This document shows, piece by piece, positions 7,782 through 16,223 of a stretch of 35,552 bases of DNA. The notes beneath the pieces are model-generated. The model saw only the letters and a program-made list of their open reading frames with translations, did not search any database and had not been told where the DNA came from. Origin of the DNA: Planctomycetaceae bacterium (GTDB lineage: Bacteria > Planctomycetota > Planctomycetia > Planctomycetales > Planctomycetaceae); the NCBI GenBank assembly GCA_021732415.1, contig JAKFVC010000272.1, positions 1-35,552 on the forward strand, written 5' to 3'. A program made the position numbers and the translations under genes. Position 1 is the first letter of the stretch. Every line of letters begins with the position of its first letter.

Positions 7782-9944
7782 ATGGCGCTGGAACCCTACG
7801 ACCCGTGCCCGTGCGGGAATGGCAAGAAATTTAAGTTTTGCTGCCAACCAATCATTGAGGAACTCACGGCGGTCGAACGTCTGATCTCTGAAAAGCAGCC
7901 CAAGCAAGCCCTGCTGGCCGCCGAAAAGCTGGAGCCCGAGCACTCCACGAACCCGTTGCTGCTGCGCAATAAGATCATGGCGTTTTTGATGTTAGAGCGA
8001 CACGAGGAAGCTCATGACCTCATTAAACTGTTGCAGCAATCGAATCCTCAGGATCCGTTCGGCTACTACTTCGATATTCGCTGGCACCTGTTCATGTCCG
8101 ATTGGGACCACACGCGTCCCATCGTCGAAGGGCACCTCTCGTCAATCGCCGACAAGAACCCCGGACTGGCCTATCAGTTGTCCGTGGAAATCGTCGACGA
8201 GTTGCTCAACAGCGGCCGCTTCATGGCGGTCTGGCGATATTTGTTCGATGCCCTGCTGTGGGCTCGGAACGAAGAAGATGCCCGCTATGTGATGTCGGCT
8301 TTCCATGAATTGAACAAGTCGAGCGACATCCCCCTGCCCTTCCGCAATCTCTATCAGTTGCGGACGCTGCCCGACAACCAGCCGAACCAGGCCGAATTCG
8401 CCGAAGCGATGAAGTTCGCCGGTGTTCGGAACTGGACCAAGGCCGCTCAACTGTTCGAGGCGTTGTCCGAGAAGGACCCGCATCAACCGGTGTTGTCCTT
8501 CAACGCCGGCCTCTGCTATGCCTGGTCGGGTGACTTGGCCGCGGCAGCAGAACTCCTCGGTCGCGCCGGTGACGATCTGCCCGATTTCGAATCGGCGGTC
8601 GAACTCGAGACTCTCGCCCAGTTGCATGATCAGCAGTTGCCCGAAGAACAGATTCCGCTGCGCACGTACCGTTACCGTGTGCAAAGCGTCAGCCGGTTGT
8701 TGTCGCAGTTGGATCAGGAACCGCGTCTGCATCGTCAGCCGCTGCCCCCCAATCGCCCCGATACCGATCGTCCGCCTGCAGCCGTCTATCTGTTGGTGGA
8801 TCGCCCGCGTGATTCGGGCAACATCGAAGATTTGAAAAGCCTGCCGCTCAGCATCGGTACGGTCATGATCCTGGACGAGGTCCGCGAACCGGAACTTCCG
8901 GGTGAACTCTATATCCGCAGTCTGAGCCCCGTGTTCACCGATGCCGATCACGACTTGGTGGTCCGCGTCGCCGGCGAGCAGATCGATACGACCCCCGCCG
9001 AAGAATGGGGCGCGTTGCCGGCCGATGGCGGCATTCCGCGCGATGTCGCTGGGCTGAATTTCAATGTCGTGCCTCCGACTGGCCTGCGTCGTTCGGAGAT
9101 ATTGAAACTTGTCGCGGCTCACGCGAAACACGTCGTCTACGATCAATGGACGCAGTTGCCGCTGGAATCGCTGGATGGACTGACCCCCGCAGATGCCGCG
9201 CGTGATCCCGAACTGCACATGCCGGTCTGTGCGGCGATCAACGTATTGGCGTCGGTGACTGAGACCGCGAATTACTCGCTCGATGTGGACGATTTGCGGC
9301 AAAAGTTAGGTCTGCCGGCCATCCAGCCGATGGTCTGTCAGAGCATCGACGATTTGAAGAAGAGCAGCATTCAAGACTGCTTGCGGCTGTCGTTCAGCGA
9401 TGCTCCCGAAGAAGTCATCCGCGAGGCCTTCCCGATGCTCGCCAGCACACGGGCCATTCATCCGTTGCGGAAGTTGCTCAACGCTGTTTATGACCGCGAG
9501 ATCTCGATCCCCGAGTTCGACGTGCCCGCTGTCTGCCGCATGGCCTGCAGCCTGGCGATCCGGGTGTTGGATCTCGACGCCGCCCAGATGTGGTGTGATC
9601 GCGGTCGCGCCGCCAACCTGCGTGCCGGTGCCGATTTGATGGCGCGGGCCGATTGGGACCTCAATGAACTGGAAGTCGCGGCGCTCACCAACAACGAGGA
9701 GAAGGTGATCGAGTTGTTGCGGAAGTGTGCTCGCGAGTACTTCCTCAAGATCCCGCAGGTCAAACCTCAGGTCATGCAATTGCTGAAGCTGGAGAAGCTC
9801 GACAGTCCCCGGATCCAGGCCATCATGAGTGGTACCGATCTGCAAACGGTCGGCGCAGGGATCAGCGACGGCGGGCTGTGGACTCCCGAGTCGGTCGCAG
9901 CGGCGGCATCGGGCGGTAAGCTATGGGTGCCCGGACAGGAATAG
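7782..9944 (+). CDS. SEC-C motif protein with helical repeat-like body, planctomycete type
   Basis: The start at ATG 7782 is supported by AAGAAGGA seven bases upstream and gives 720 residues opening directly with a SEC-C zinc motif, PCPCGNGKKFKFCC (8-21; Cys9, Cys11, Cys20, Cys21). The motif is known from the C-terminus of SecA, where it binds SecB, and from many unrelated proteins. The body is helix-rich and TPR-like over about 30-300 (for example FMSDWDHTRPIVEGHL, AWSGDLAAAAELLGRAGDD); the remainder shows no known domain. No signal peptide is seen, so it is probably cytoplasmic. Function is unknown; a role in protein handling is only a suggestion from the motif. Confidence 0.85.
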   Translation: MALEPYDPCPCGNGKKFKFCCQPIIEELTAVERLISEKQPKQALLAAEKLEPEHSTNPLLLRNKIMAFLMLERHEEAHDLIKLLQQSNPQDPFGYYFDIRWHLFMSDWDHTRPIVEGHLSSIADKNPGLAYQLSVEIVDELLNSGRFMAVWRYLFDALLWARNEEDARYVMSAFHELNKSSDIPLPFRNLYQLRTLPDNQPNQAEFAEAMKFAGVRNWTKAAQLFEALSEKDPHQPVLSFNAGLCYAWSGDLAAAAELLGRAGDDLPDFESAVELETLAQLHDQQLPEEQIPLRTYRYRVQSVSRLLSQLDQEPRLHRQPLPPNRPDTDRPPAAVYLLVDRPRDSGNIEDLKSLPLSIGTVMILDEVREPELPGELYIRSLSPVFTDADHDLVVRVAGEQIDTTPAEEWGALPADGGIPRDVAGLNFNVVPPTGLRRSEILKLVAAHAKHVVYDQWTQLPLESLDGLTPADAARDPELHMPVCAAINVLASVTETANYSLDVDDLRQKLGLPAIQPMVCQSIDDLKKSSIQDCLRLSFSDAPEEVIREAFPMLASTRAIHPLRKLLNAVYDREISIPEFDVPAVCRMACSLAIRVLDLDAAQMWCDRGRAANLRAGADLMARADWDLNELEVAALTNNEEKVIELLRKCAREYFLKIPQVKPQVMQLLKLEKLDSPRIQAIMSGTDLQTVGAGISDGGLWTPESVAAAASGGKLWVPGQE

Positions 9945-10022
9945 TTGGTACTTAGACTAATCCCCACCGAACTCGTCTCGGTGGATCCGGGCCTTTGCAC
10001 TACGCGGTTGTCATTGCGGTTG

Positions 10023-10182
10023 ATGGGAGGGCGAGGGACCCAGAGGGTACCCCGCCGAGCCTAATACGAGCTTTAGCTCGGCGACCGCCGGAGGCCTTTC
10101 AACAACGATAGCCTCCGGCGGACGCCGACCTGCGGTCGCTTTAGGCTCGGCGGGGTACCCTCTGGGTCCCTCGCCCTCCCAT
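10023..10182. repeat. 160-base element with perfect 41-base inverted arms
   Basis: Arms 10023-10063 and 10142-10182 are perfect inverted copies over 41 bases, beginning ATGGGAGGGCGAGG. The interior (about 10056-10149) is, in the opposite orientation, nearly identical to the interior of the element at 25995-26122, including GCCTCCGGCGG and TACGAGCTTTAGCTCGG. It ends 40 bases before the decarboxylase start and could lie in that gene's 5' leader. Confidence 0.92.
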
Positions 10183-10222
10183 TAGCCTGAACCTGCAAAC
10201 GGGTGTCGCCGAGTCTTCCATC

Positions 10223-11737
10223 ATGCTGCCAATCGATCTCCCCGCCAACGCTGCCGCCCGAAACCGCATCCGTGCGGCCTACTCGCCCGAACTCTTCGCT
10301 AAGGCGTCTGAAGGCTGGGCCGAGATCCTCAGTCAACACATGACGCAGGTGCAGGCGGGTGAGACTCGCGTCTTGAACTGGAACGATCCGCTGCCCAATG
10401 TTCGCGCCGCGCGTGAGGTGCTGGACCAGGCTCCTGCAACGGCGACCGGCGATGAACGAGTGGCCCGCTTTCGTGAGCTCCTCAAGGTGATGCTGTCGCG
10501 CGGGCACAATCTGCATCACCCGCATTATGTCGGGCATCAGGTGCCTCCCTCGGTGCCGTTGGCGGGCTTGTTCGATGCGTTGGGAGCGGTCACCAATCAG
10601 GTGATGGCGATCTACGAAATGGGCCCGTGGGGGATGGCTGTCGAGCAGGCTCTGGTGGGCCGCCTCGCCGAAACGATTGGCTGGGATCCTGCTCAGTCGG
10701 CCGGCGTCATCACGCACGGTGGCGCGGCGGCCAATCTGACTGCTCTGCTCGCTGCCCGCAATGTGACGCTGGGCGATGCCTGGGAAATGGGAGTCGCCCG
10801 CAGCGGTCCGGCTCCGGTGCTTGTGGCGCAGGCAGAAGCCCACTATTGCATGGGGCGATCGGCGGGGATCTTGGGATTGGGCACGCGGCAAGTCGTGAAG
10901 GCCGAGGTCGATGCCGATCATCGGCTGGATCCCGTGCGTCTGGATGCCTCGTTGACGCGCCTCAAGTCCGAGGGGCATCCCGTGATTGCCGTGGTGGCGT
11001 GCGCGTGTGCGACGCCGGTCGGTGCATTTGATCCTCTAAACGCCGTCGCCGACGTCTGCGAGAAACATCAGGTCTGGATGCACGTCGATGCCGCCCATGG
11101 GGGCTCGGCCTTGTTGAGTCCGCGGTATCGACATCTGTGTGCGGGGATCGAACGAGCGGACAGCGTAGTCTGGGATGCGCATAAGATGCTGTTCGTCCCG
11201 GCCCTGTGTGCCTTCGTGATGTATCGCAACCGTGAACACAGTTTCCGAGCCTTCAGTCAGGATGCTCCCTACTTGTTTGACGCGTCGGCTCCCGACCTGC
11301 GGGACTTCGACGGTGGCCTCCGCACCCTGGAATGTACCAAGCGCACCGCCGCTTATGGCCTGTGGGGGCTGTGGTCGTTGTTCGGGCCGCAGTTGTTCGC
11401 CGACCTCGTGGACGTCACGTTCGATATGGGGAGCCAGTTCCACGCCAAGCTCTCCGCGGCCCCGGACTTTGAAACCCTGCACGAGCCGCACTGCAACATC
11501 GTCGTCTTCCGCCACACACCCGAGGCCCTCCAGAATGCGACGCCGGAAGAGGTGGGGATGTTTCAACTCCGCCTCCGCCGCAACATCATCGAATCGGGCG
11601 AGTTCTACCTCGTGCATGGCGTGGTGAACGGCGTGCCGGCGTTGCGAGTCACGTTGATGAACCCGCTGACCACGCCCGAGGATCTCGATCAACTGCTGGA
11701 TACGTTGAGATCACGCGGTCGCCAATTGTTGTCGTAG
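10223..11737 (+). CDS. group II pyridoxal-phosphate-dependent decarboxylase
   Basis: This 504-residue cytoplasmic enzyme has fold-type I PLP features of the glutamate, aromatic amino acid and diaminobutyrate decarboxylase group: HPHYVGHQ (about 99-106), THGGAAANLTAL (164-175), AEAHYC with His207 that would stack on PLP, HVDAAHGG with Asp289 contacting the pyridine nitrogen, and DSVVWDAHK with Lys321 as the Schiff-base lysine. The C-terminal segment (LRVTLMNPLTTPEDLDQLLD) is usual for the family. It should decarboxylate an amino acid; the substrate cannot be read from the sequence, though L-2,4-diaminobutyrate or aromatic amino acids are typical for such family members. Neighbours give no pathway clue. 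It converges with the squalene-cyclase-like gene across a nested repeat. Confidence 0.92.
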   Translation: MLPIDLPANAAARNRIRAAYSPELFAKASEGWAEILSQHMTQVQAGETRVLNWNDPLPNVRAAREVLDQAPATATGDERVARFRELLKVMLSRGHNLHHPHYVGHQVPPSVPLAGLFDALGAVTNQVMAIYEMGPWGMAVEQALVGRLAETIGWDPAQSAGVITHGGAAANLTALLAARNVTLGDAWEMGVARSGPAPVLVAQAEAHYCMGRSAGILGLGTRQVVKAEVDADHRLDPVRLDASLTRLKSEGHPVIAVVACACATPVGAFDPLNAVADVCEKHQVWMHVDAAHGGSALLSPRYRHLCAGIERADSVVWDAHKMLFVPALCAFVMYRNREHSFRAFSQDAPYLFDASAPDLRDFDGGLRTLECTKRTAAYGLWGLWSLFGPQLFADLVDVTFDMGSQFHAKLSAAPDFETLHEPHCNIVVFRHTPEALQNATPEEVGMFQLRLRRNIIESGEFYLVHGVVNGVPALRVTLMNPLTTPEDLDQLLDTLRSRGRQLLS

Positions 11738-11738
11738 T

Positions 11739-11994
11739 ATCGTGGGACGGGTCTCCAGGCCCGTCCGTCCCTGACTCGCGGCGGTCATCCGAGTAACATC
11801 CCATCCAAAAACTGGTGAGCCGGGTGCCGTAAGGCCCCGGACAAATCGTTTCGTCATCTGTACACTCGGTCCGGGGCCTTACGGCACCCGGCTCGCCTGA
11901 TTACTTTTTTTGGTGGCTGTATTTGACCTCAGTCGTGCGGTTTTTAGAACCGTTTCCTGAGTGGACGGACGGGCCGGGAGACCCGTCCCACGAT
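11739..11994. repeat. nested inverted repeat filling the gap between two convergent genes
   Basis: The outer arms, 11739-11770 and 11963-11994 (32 bases, ATCGTGGGACGGGTCTCC...), begin one base after the decarboxylase stop and end four bases before the stop of the convergent gene. A second, perfect 26-base inverted repeat is nested at 11817-11842 with 11869-11894 (GAGCCGGGTGCCGTAAGGCC). The outer arms match those at 24121-24719; the inner arms match the solo arm near 26819. The inner stem may act as a terminator for both genes, although the T-run (11905-11911) does not directly abut it. Confidence 0.9.
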
Positions 11995-11998
11995 GCCA

Positions 11999-13072
11999 TC
12001 ACCGCTGAAAGATCGGCACGTACTGATTCGGCATCTGCAACACAATGCAGGCCATCGCCGTCCCGTATTCATTGCAGATCGAATCTGGCCAACTGCCATC
12101 GGGCATTTGCCGCATCAGCAGTTCGTCGCGAATGGCTGGGAACCACGCGTTCCAGTGGTCGCCGCCGGCATGCCACATCGCCTGGGCCGCATAGTAGTGC
12201 CCGTAGAAATAGTTGCTCTCCTGCCGGAAGACTTCGCCTGACGGCTTGTAGGTCTCCACATACTTCAGGCCGCGTTCGATAGCCCGGCCTTCGTAAACGC
12301 CAGCACTGTAGAGAGACACCAGCGCCGCAGACGATCTCGGAAAGGCACTCGGGGAACCGCTGACCAGTTGATAGCGAAATCCGCCATCGGCGTTCTGGCA
12401 TTTCTGAACGTACTGGATACAGGCATCGACGGTATCCTTGGGAACAAACAACCCACTATTCCGAGCCGCCCGCAAGGCCATAATTTGGCACACGGTCGCT
12501 GAGATATCGGCCTCACCGCGAACCGGCTGATAGCGCCAGCCCCCTTCGCGATTCTGAGTATTGATGATCAGCTTGATGGCCAGGGCCAGCTTGTCACGCA
12601 AGTCGGGGGTGGGCGACATCCCATAGACTTCCGCCAGGAACAGCGTCGCGAAACCGTGGTCATACATCGGACCATGCGGGCTGGTATCCCGAGCTGTGAT
12701 GAACCCGTTGGGCCCGACATGCTCCATGATATACTGCAAGGCTCGCGCAACCGATTTGCCGTATTTGCCTCGATTGGGCGTATTCCCCGCCGAGACCAAC
12801 GCAATCCCCGATAACGCCGTGACGGCGATGTTATGGCTGAAGACAGTCCCGGACCCGAACGAACCATCATCGTTCTGCTGAGCTGCCAGATACGCCAGCC
12901 CACGCTCAATGCTTTGCTGAGCCGCCGGGGTAATGAAATCGACCCCGCTGGTTTCAATGGTCCGCGGGATCTTGGGTGCCGCTGGGGTGACCGACGGCTG
13001 CCATAAGGAGATTACGCCAGCGAGCAGCAGGAGTCCGATCGATCCACTGGCTGCTACGAGTTGGCGTCGCAT
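11999..13072 (-). CDS. secreted prenyltransferase/squalene-cyclase-like repeat protein
   Basis: This 357-residue protein starts at ATG 13072 behind TAGGAGAATTCG, a good ribosome binding site. A signal peptide or anchor spans 1-31. The rest is an alpha-barrel repeat of the squalene cyclase/prenyltransferase beta superfamily, with four QW-like motifs: QNDDGSFG (66-73), QNREGGWR (173-180), QNADGGFR (226-233) and QMPDGSWP (322-329). The DXDD acid motif of true triterpene cyclases is not present; DISAT stands near position 189. Planctomycetes encode many such exported proteins of unknown role, and enzymatic activity is doubtful. A small lipoprotein gene lies upstream on the same strand, separated by an inverted repeat. 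Confidence 0.88.
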   Translation of the reverse strand: MRRQLVAASGSIGLLLLAGVISLWQPSVTPAAPKIPRTIETSGVDFITPAAQQSIERGLAYLAAQQNDDGSFGSGTVFSHNIAVTALSGIALVSAGNTPNRGKYGKSVARALQYIMEHVGPNGFITARDTSPHGPMYDHGFATLFLAEVYGMSPTPDLRDKLALAIKLIINTQNREGGWRYQPVRGEADISATVCQIMALRAARNSGLFVPKDTVDACIQYVQKCQNADGGFRYQLVSGSPSAFPRSSAALVSLYSAGVYEGRAIERGLKYVETYKPSGEVFRQESNYFYGHYYAAQAMWHAGGDHWNAWFPAIRDELLMRQMPDGSWPDSICNEYGTAMACIVLQMPNQYVPIFQR

Positions 13073-13111
13073 CGAATTCTCCTACAGTGTTTGCCTACGC
13101 TGCAGCAATTA

Positions 13112-13233
13112 TATGCTTAATTGTATGAGTGTGTGAGAGTATGAGTTTTTCGGAGTGGAGAAGGATTCTCGCGCTGAATCCAATTCTTACTCCGTCACTC
13201 TCATACACTCTTACTCTCATACAATTAAGCAGA
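13112..13233. repeat. imperfect 120-base inverted repeat upstream of the squalene-cyclase-like gene
   Basis: TGCTTAATTGTATGAG at 13114-13129 pairs perfectly with CTCATACAATTAAGCA at 13216-13231. Pairing continues inward with mismatches through GTGTGAGAG and CGGAGT...ACTCCG segments, so almost the whole interval can fold into one hairpin. It is more AT-rich than its surroundings and lies 40 bases upstream of the gene start at 13072, where the promoter would be expected. Confidence 0.82.
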
Positions 13234-13251
13234 TAACGCACGTGTCGCAAC

Positions 13252-13569
13252 TCAAGGCGTCACCGCATTCGGATAAGCACTATCAGGCGGCGGCAGCATC
13301 TGTTGGCCTACGACGCCGGGTTGTTGACCAGTCATGGAGGGAATCGCCGCTTCCAGGGTCCGCCGCGGTTCGCTCCGCTGAATGATCGATTCCCGAGGCC
13401 GTCCGCCGACATTCGGACCGAGCGACGCATCAGGCATCGGATCATGCAACGTATACGACGCCCGCTCCGCATCGGGGTTCCCCGGATAGAGCGTCGGAGT
13501 CTTTATCCAGGGCGCCTGGCAGCCAGCCACCAACAGCAACCCCACAGAGAGACCGATTCGCGTTTTCAT
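13252..13569 (-). CDS. small lipoprotein of unknown function
   Basis: ATG 13569 follows AAGGA at a suitable distance and yields 105 residues with a clean lipoprotein signal, MKTRIGLSVGLLLVAGC, lipid-attachment Cys17. The mature part is short, polar and Pro-rich, with no recognised domain (YPGNPDAERASYTLHDPMPD, ending PPPDSAYPNAVTP), and looks disordered. It lies upstream of and in line with the squalene-cyclase-like gene, with a 180-base gap holding an inverted repeat. Confidence 0.75.
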   Translation of the reverse strand: MKTRIGLSVGLLLVAGCQAPWIKTPTLYPGNPDAERASYTLHDPMPDASLGPNVGGRPRESIIQRSEPRRTLEAAIPSMTGQQPGVVGQQMLPPPDSAYPNAVTP

Positions 13570-13784
13570 GATCGTCCTTGATCCGTTCCGCAGCCCCCCG
13601 GCCACGATCAACCGCTTCACCCTGAATCGGCCAACCCCGTGATTTTATGCGAGCCACGCTATTGCTGCTAGTCCGTGTTGGAAGCGGGAAAAGTTGTGAA
13701 CGAGCGGCTAAATTGGGATATGTTGGTAGTTTCGGAGATTCGACAATCGCGGCCGGTTCTGTGTGTCGATTTCCCTGGAAGACC

Positions 13785-13812
13785 CGGCGGCTAGCGCCGT
13801 GCCGCTCACGAG
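13785..13812. repeat. left copy of a direct repeat flanking yjbQ
   Basis: CGGCGGCTAGCGCCGTGCCG, followed by CTCACGAG, occurs here and, with two or three changes, at 14371-14397 in the same orientation. Each copy contains a short palindrome around GCTAGC or GGCAGCGCC. A more diverged copy lies at about 188-213. It is a dispersed intergenic repeat; no function is apparent. Confidence 0.6.
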
Positions 13813-13841
13813 CTCCCTCCACCCCAAGTCGAGATCCCACC

Positions 13842-14264
<423 letters not shown>

Positions 14265-14370
14265 ACTGGCCTTCGAACTCATGAAACCAGAGAACCAATT
14301 TCTGCTGGTGAGTCAGGCTGGTGAGCGCCATGGCGCCTGCCATCGTTTCTGCATTGCAAACTGAAAGCAC

Positions 14371-14397
14371 CGACGGCAGCGCCGTGCCGCTCATGAG
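14371..14397. repeat. right copy of the direct repeat flanking yjbQ
   Basis: CGACGGCAGCGCCGTGCCGC, followed by TCATGAG, matches the copy at 13785-13812 at about 25 of 28 positions. The two copies bracket yjbQ and its upstream region (about 590 bases). They could mark an insertion or simply be two members of a dispersed family. Confidence 0.6.
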
Positions 14398-14490
14398 TCG
14401 CATGCCGTGAAACGTACTTCATTCCGATATGGGTAACGGCCATTCGCCCAGGTTTTGCAAAGCGAAACCCCGGGGGCCATCCGTGGCAGA

Positions 14491-14934
14491 CTATTGAGCC
14501 GGCACTTCCAGATTCAGATCGGCGGTTTCAGCGGTCACCTCGGCAGTCAGCGTAGTCTTTTCGGGGTTGCCAAAGTCGGGCGAGATCTTGCACGCCTTGG
14601 CGGCGGCCTGTTGTTCGGGAGTCGATCCGGACGTCATCATCGGGCATTGGACCGTCACCTTGTGGAACCCGACCACGGCACCCGGTTTGTTGCCCGCGAC
14701 CATCAACTGGAATTCGCCCGCCTGATTCGTGACCCCGGTCGAACTGGGCCCCTCGGTGTCCTTCTTGTTGTCCGGATAGAACGTCACGGTGACGTGTGCC
14801 AGTGGTTTTCCAGCCTGCGTCAAGACGCCTTGAATGGGGACAAGGCTGGGCGCGGGCTGGGAACCGTCGCCGCAACCAATTGACGCCAGCATGCACAAAC
14901 AACACATTCCGATTACAAAATGTCGGGGGGTCAT
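14491..14934 (-). CDS. small regulatory-like (carboxypeptidase-regulatory fold) lipoprotein
   Basis: This 147-residue protein has a lipoprotein signal ending LASIGC (Cys21). ATG 14934 follows AGGAA seven bases upstream. The mature part is one beta-sandwich (PIQGVLTQAGKPLAHVTVTF, TGVTNQAGEFQLMVAGNKPG, VVGFHKVTV), a pattern seen in planctomycete 'carboxypeptidase regulatory-like' lipoproteins encoded next to DUF1559 genes. It is expected on the outside of a membrane; its function is unknown. The DUF1559 gene is directly upstream, 117 bases away, with a hairpin between them. Confidence 0.85.
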   Translation of the reverse strand: MTPRHFVIGMCCLCMLASIGCGDGSQPAPSLVPIQGVLTQAGKPLAHVTVTFYPDNKKDTEGPSSTGVTNQAGEFQLMVAGNKPGAVVGFHKVTVQCPMMTSGSTPEQQAAAKACKISPDFGNPEKTTLTAEVTAETADLNLEVPAQ

Positions 14935-14982
14935 CGCCAGATTCCTGAGAGTCAGAATGAAAAAACAGTTTCAATAAATCAC

Positions 14983-15017
14983 CAAGCCTGAAGCCGCAAC
15001 ACGCGGCCTCAGGCTTG
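14983..15017 (-). terminator. stem-loop between the DUF1559 and lipoprotein genes
   Basis: CAAGCCTGAAGCCGC and GCGGCCTCAGGCTTG form a 15-base stem with one mismatch and a five-base loop. In the direction of transcription it is followed by GGTGATTTATTG rather than a T-run, so it is not a textbook terminator. It may reduce read-through into, or stabilise the 3' end upstream of, the lipoprotein gene. Confidence 0.5.
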
Positions 15018-15051
15018 GGAAAAAATGAAGTCACACGATGCAGTGCGCGGA

Positions 15052-15924
15052 CTACCATTCGCCAATAGTAACGCCATCACTGCGAGAACCGAGATTAGCC
15101 CACGTTGTGGCGTTGATATTTTGACTGGCAAAGCGAACCGATCCATCCGCCAGCAGCACATGCGCCCCGCCCGTGTGGAAGCTGGAGGTTGCGAACCAGC
15201 GGTTCACCGTGTTGATGGCGATGCCCGTTTCGGTCACGGCGGAGAATCCGATGCCGCGACCATCGGCGATACCCGACGCCGGGTTCGTGGCGCTGCTCGG
15301 CTGATAGCCCAGTGCCTCCACGAGCATCACCGTATTACTGGAGCCATCGGTCACGTCCCGGAGACTGGTCCGGCTGGAATGGTAGAAGATACCGGTACTG
15401 GTGGTCGCGCCCGTGGAAGCATACTTGCAGGCTTCCAGACCCGTGCTGTAGGAACCCTCGACGGCGTAGTAGTGGCTGATCGAATATCCATTCACCAGCG
15501 TTCCCGAACCAAACGGATTGGACGGGCAGATCAAGTGCCGGTAGGGAATGTTCATCAGCGATTGGTTGGCCGAGGAACTCGCGCCGAAATTGAACTTGGC
15601 ATACAACGGGCCCTGCTCGACGTAGGGCAGAGTCAGGGTAACCCAGTTCCCGGCGTAAGCGCCCCAGTTCGTCGGCGGGTTGCCGGTCAGGAACGCCGTG
15701 TCTTGCACTTCCAGTGGCGGGAAGGCACCGAAGACATCGTGGTAATTGTGCATGGCGAGTCCCAGTTGCTTCATGTTGTTCTTGCACTGCGAGCGGCGAG
15801 CGGCTTCGCGCGCCTGCTGCACGGCGGGCAGTAACAAGGCAATCAACACGGCGATGATGGCGATCACCACCAGCAATTCGATCAGCGTAAAACCACGCTG
15901 ATAGAGCGACTTCAGTTTGGGCAT
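15052..15924 (-). CDS. DUF1559 prepilin-like secreted protein
   Basis: ATG 15924 gives 290 residues beginning MPKLKSLYQRGFTLIELLVV, a type IV prepilin-like leader with cleavage after Gly11 and a Glu at position +5; ATG 15945 is an alternative start. The helix runs on through LLPAVQQAREAARRSQCKNNMKQLGLAMHNYHD, the standard DUF1559 start. The C-terminus carries FHTGGAHVLLADGSVRFAS, the H-X9-DG motif that defines the planctomycete family. These proteins are numerous in each genome and are thought to be exported through a pseudopilin pathway; their role is unknown. The lipoprotein gene downstream is a frequent partner. Confidence 0.92.
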   Translation of the reverse strand: MPKLKSLYQRGFTLIELLVVIAIIAVLIALLLPAVQQAREAARRSQCKNNMKQLGLAMHNYHDVFGAFPPLEVQDTAFLTGNPPTNWGAYAGNWVTLTLPYVEQGPLYAKFNFGASSSANQSLMNIPYRHLICPSNPFGSGTLVNGYSISHYYAVEGSYSTGLEACKYASTGATTSTGIFYHSSRTSLRDVTDGSSNTVMLVEALGYQPSSATNPASGIADGRGIGFSAVTETGIAINTVNRWFATSSFHTGGAHVLLADGSVRFASQNINATTWANLGSRSDGVTIGEW

Positions 15925-16058
15925 GATGGAGTGGACCTTGAACATGGAGAGCGACAGATGGAACACAAAGCGCCAAAGAATGGCAGATAGCAAATATGTC
16001 AAATCACATCTAAGAAATATCGACCGGCAATTTCAAGCGAAATTGCACAATCGGGGAA

Positions 16059-16074
16059 GTATTTTATAAAATAC
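16059..16074. promoter_or_regulatory. 16-base perfect palindrome upstream of the DUF1559 gene
   Basis: GTATTTTATAAAATAC is a perfect palindrome in an AT-rich stretch (16003-16135), 135 bases upstream of the DUF1559 start. A second small inverted repeat, ACAGAT...ATCTGT, lies at 16115-16131. Either may be an operator or part of the promoter; the -10-like core TATAAAAT is embedded in the palindrome. Confidence 0.4.
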
Positions 16075-16223
16075 AGTGTCGCAGTAGATGTGATGATATG
16101 ACAATGTGTTTGTGAGACAGATTGTCTATCTGTGGGGAGGATTTCCGGAACTTATGTAGCATCCATGCCTTTGGCAGATCCGGCCTGTGTTGAGGACCCA
16201 CGCGTTGCTGGGAGACGTAATGT

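Noticed and set aside
8142-9302. 386-residue open frame antisense to the SEC-C gene
   Set aside because: The plus-strand protein has a clear SEC-C motif and ribosome binding site; the antisense frame has neither a ribosome binding site nor a recognisable fold.
10073-10978. 301-residue open frame antisense to the decarboxylase
   Set aside because: It covers conserved PLP motifs of the real gene and begins within the repeat element.
11999-13072. Squalene-hopene cyclase (hopanoid synthesis)
   Set aside because: The QW-like repeats fit the superfamily, but the protein is half the usual length, has an export signal and lacks the DXDD motif.
13197-13231. Short tandem units of the GTATGAG type read as a CRISPR-like array
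   Set aside because: The units are 7 to 9 bases, irregular, without spacers, and are explained by one imperfect hairpin.
15025-15834. 269-residue open frame antisense to the DUF1559 gene
   Set aside because: The minus strand carries the prepilin leader and H-X9-DG motif; the plus frame has no features.
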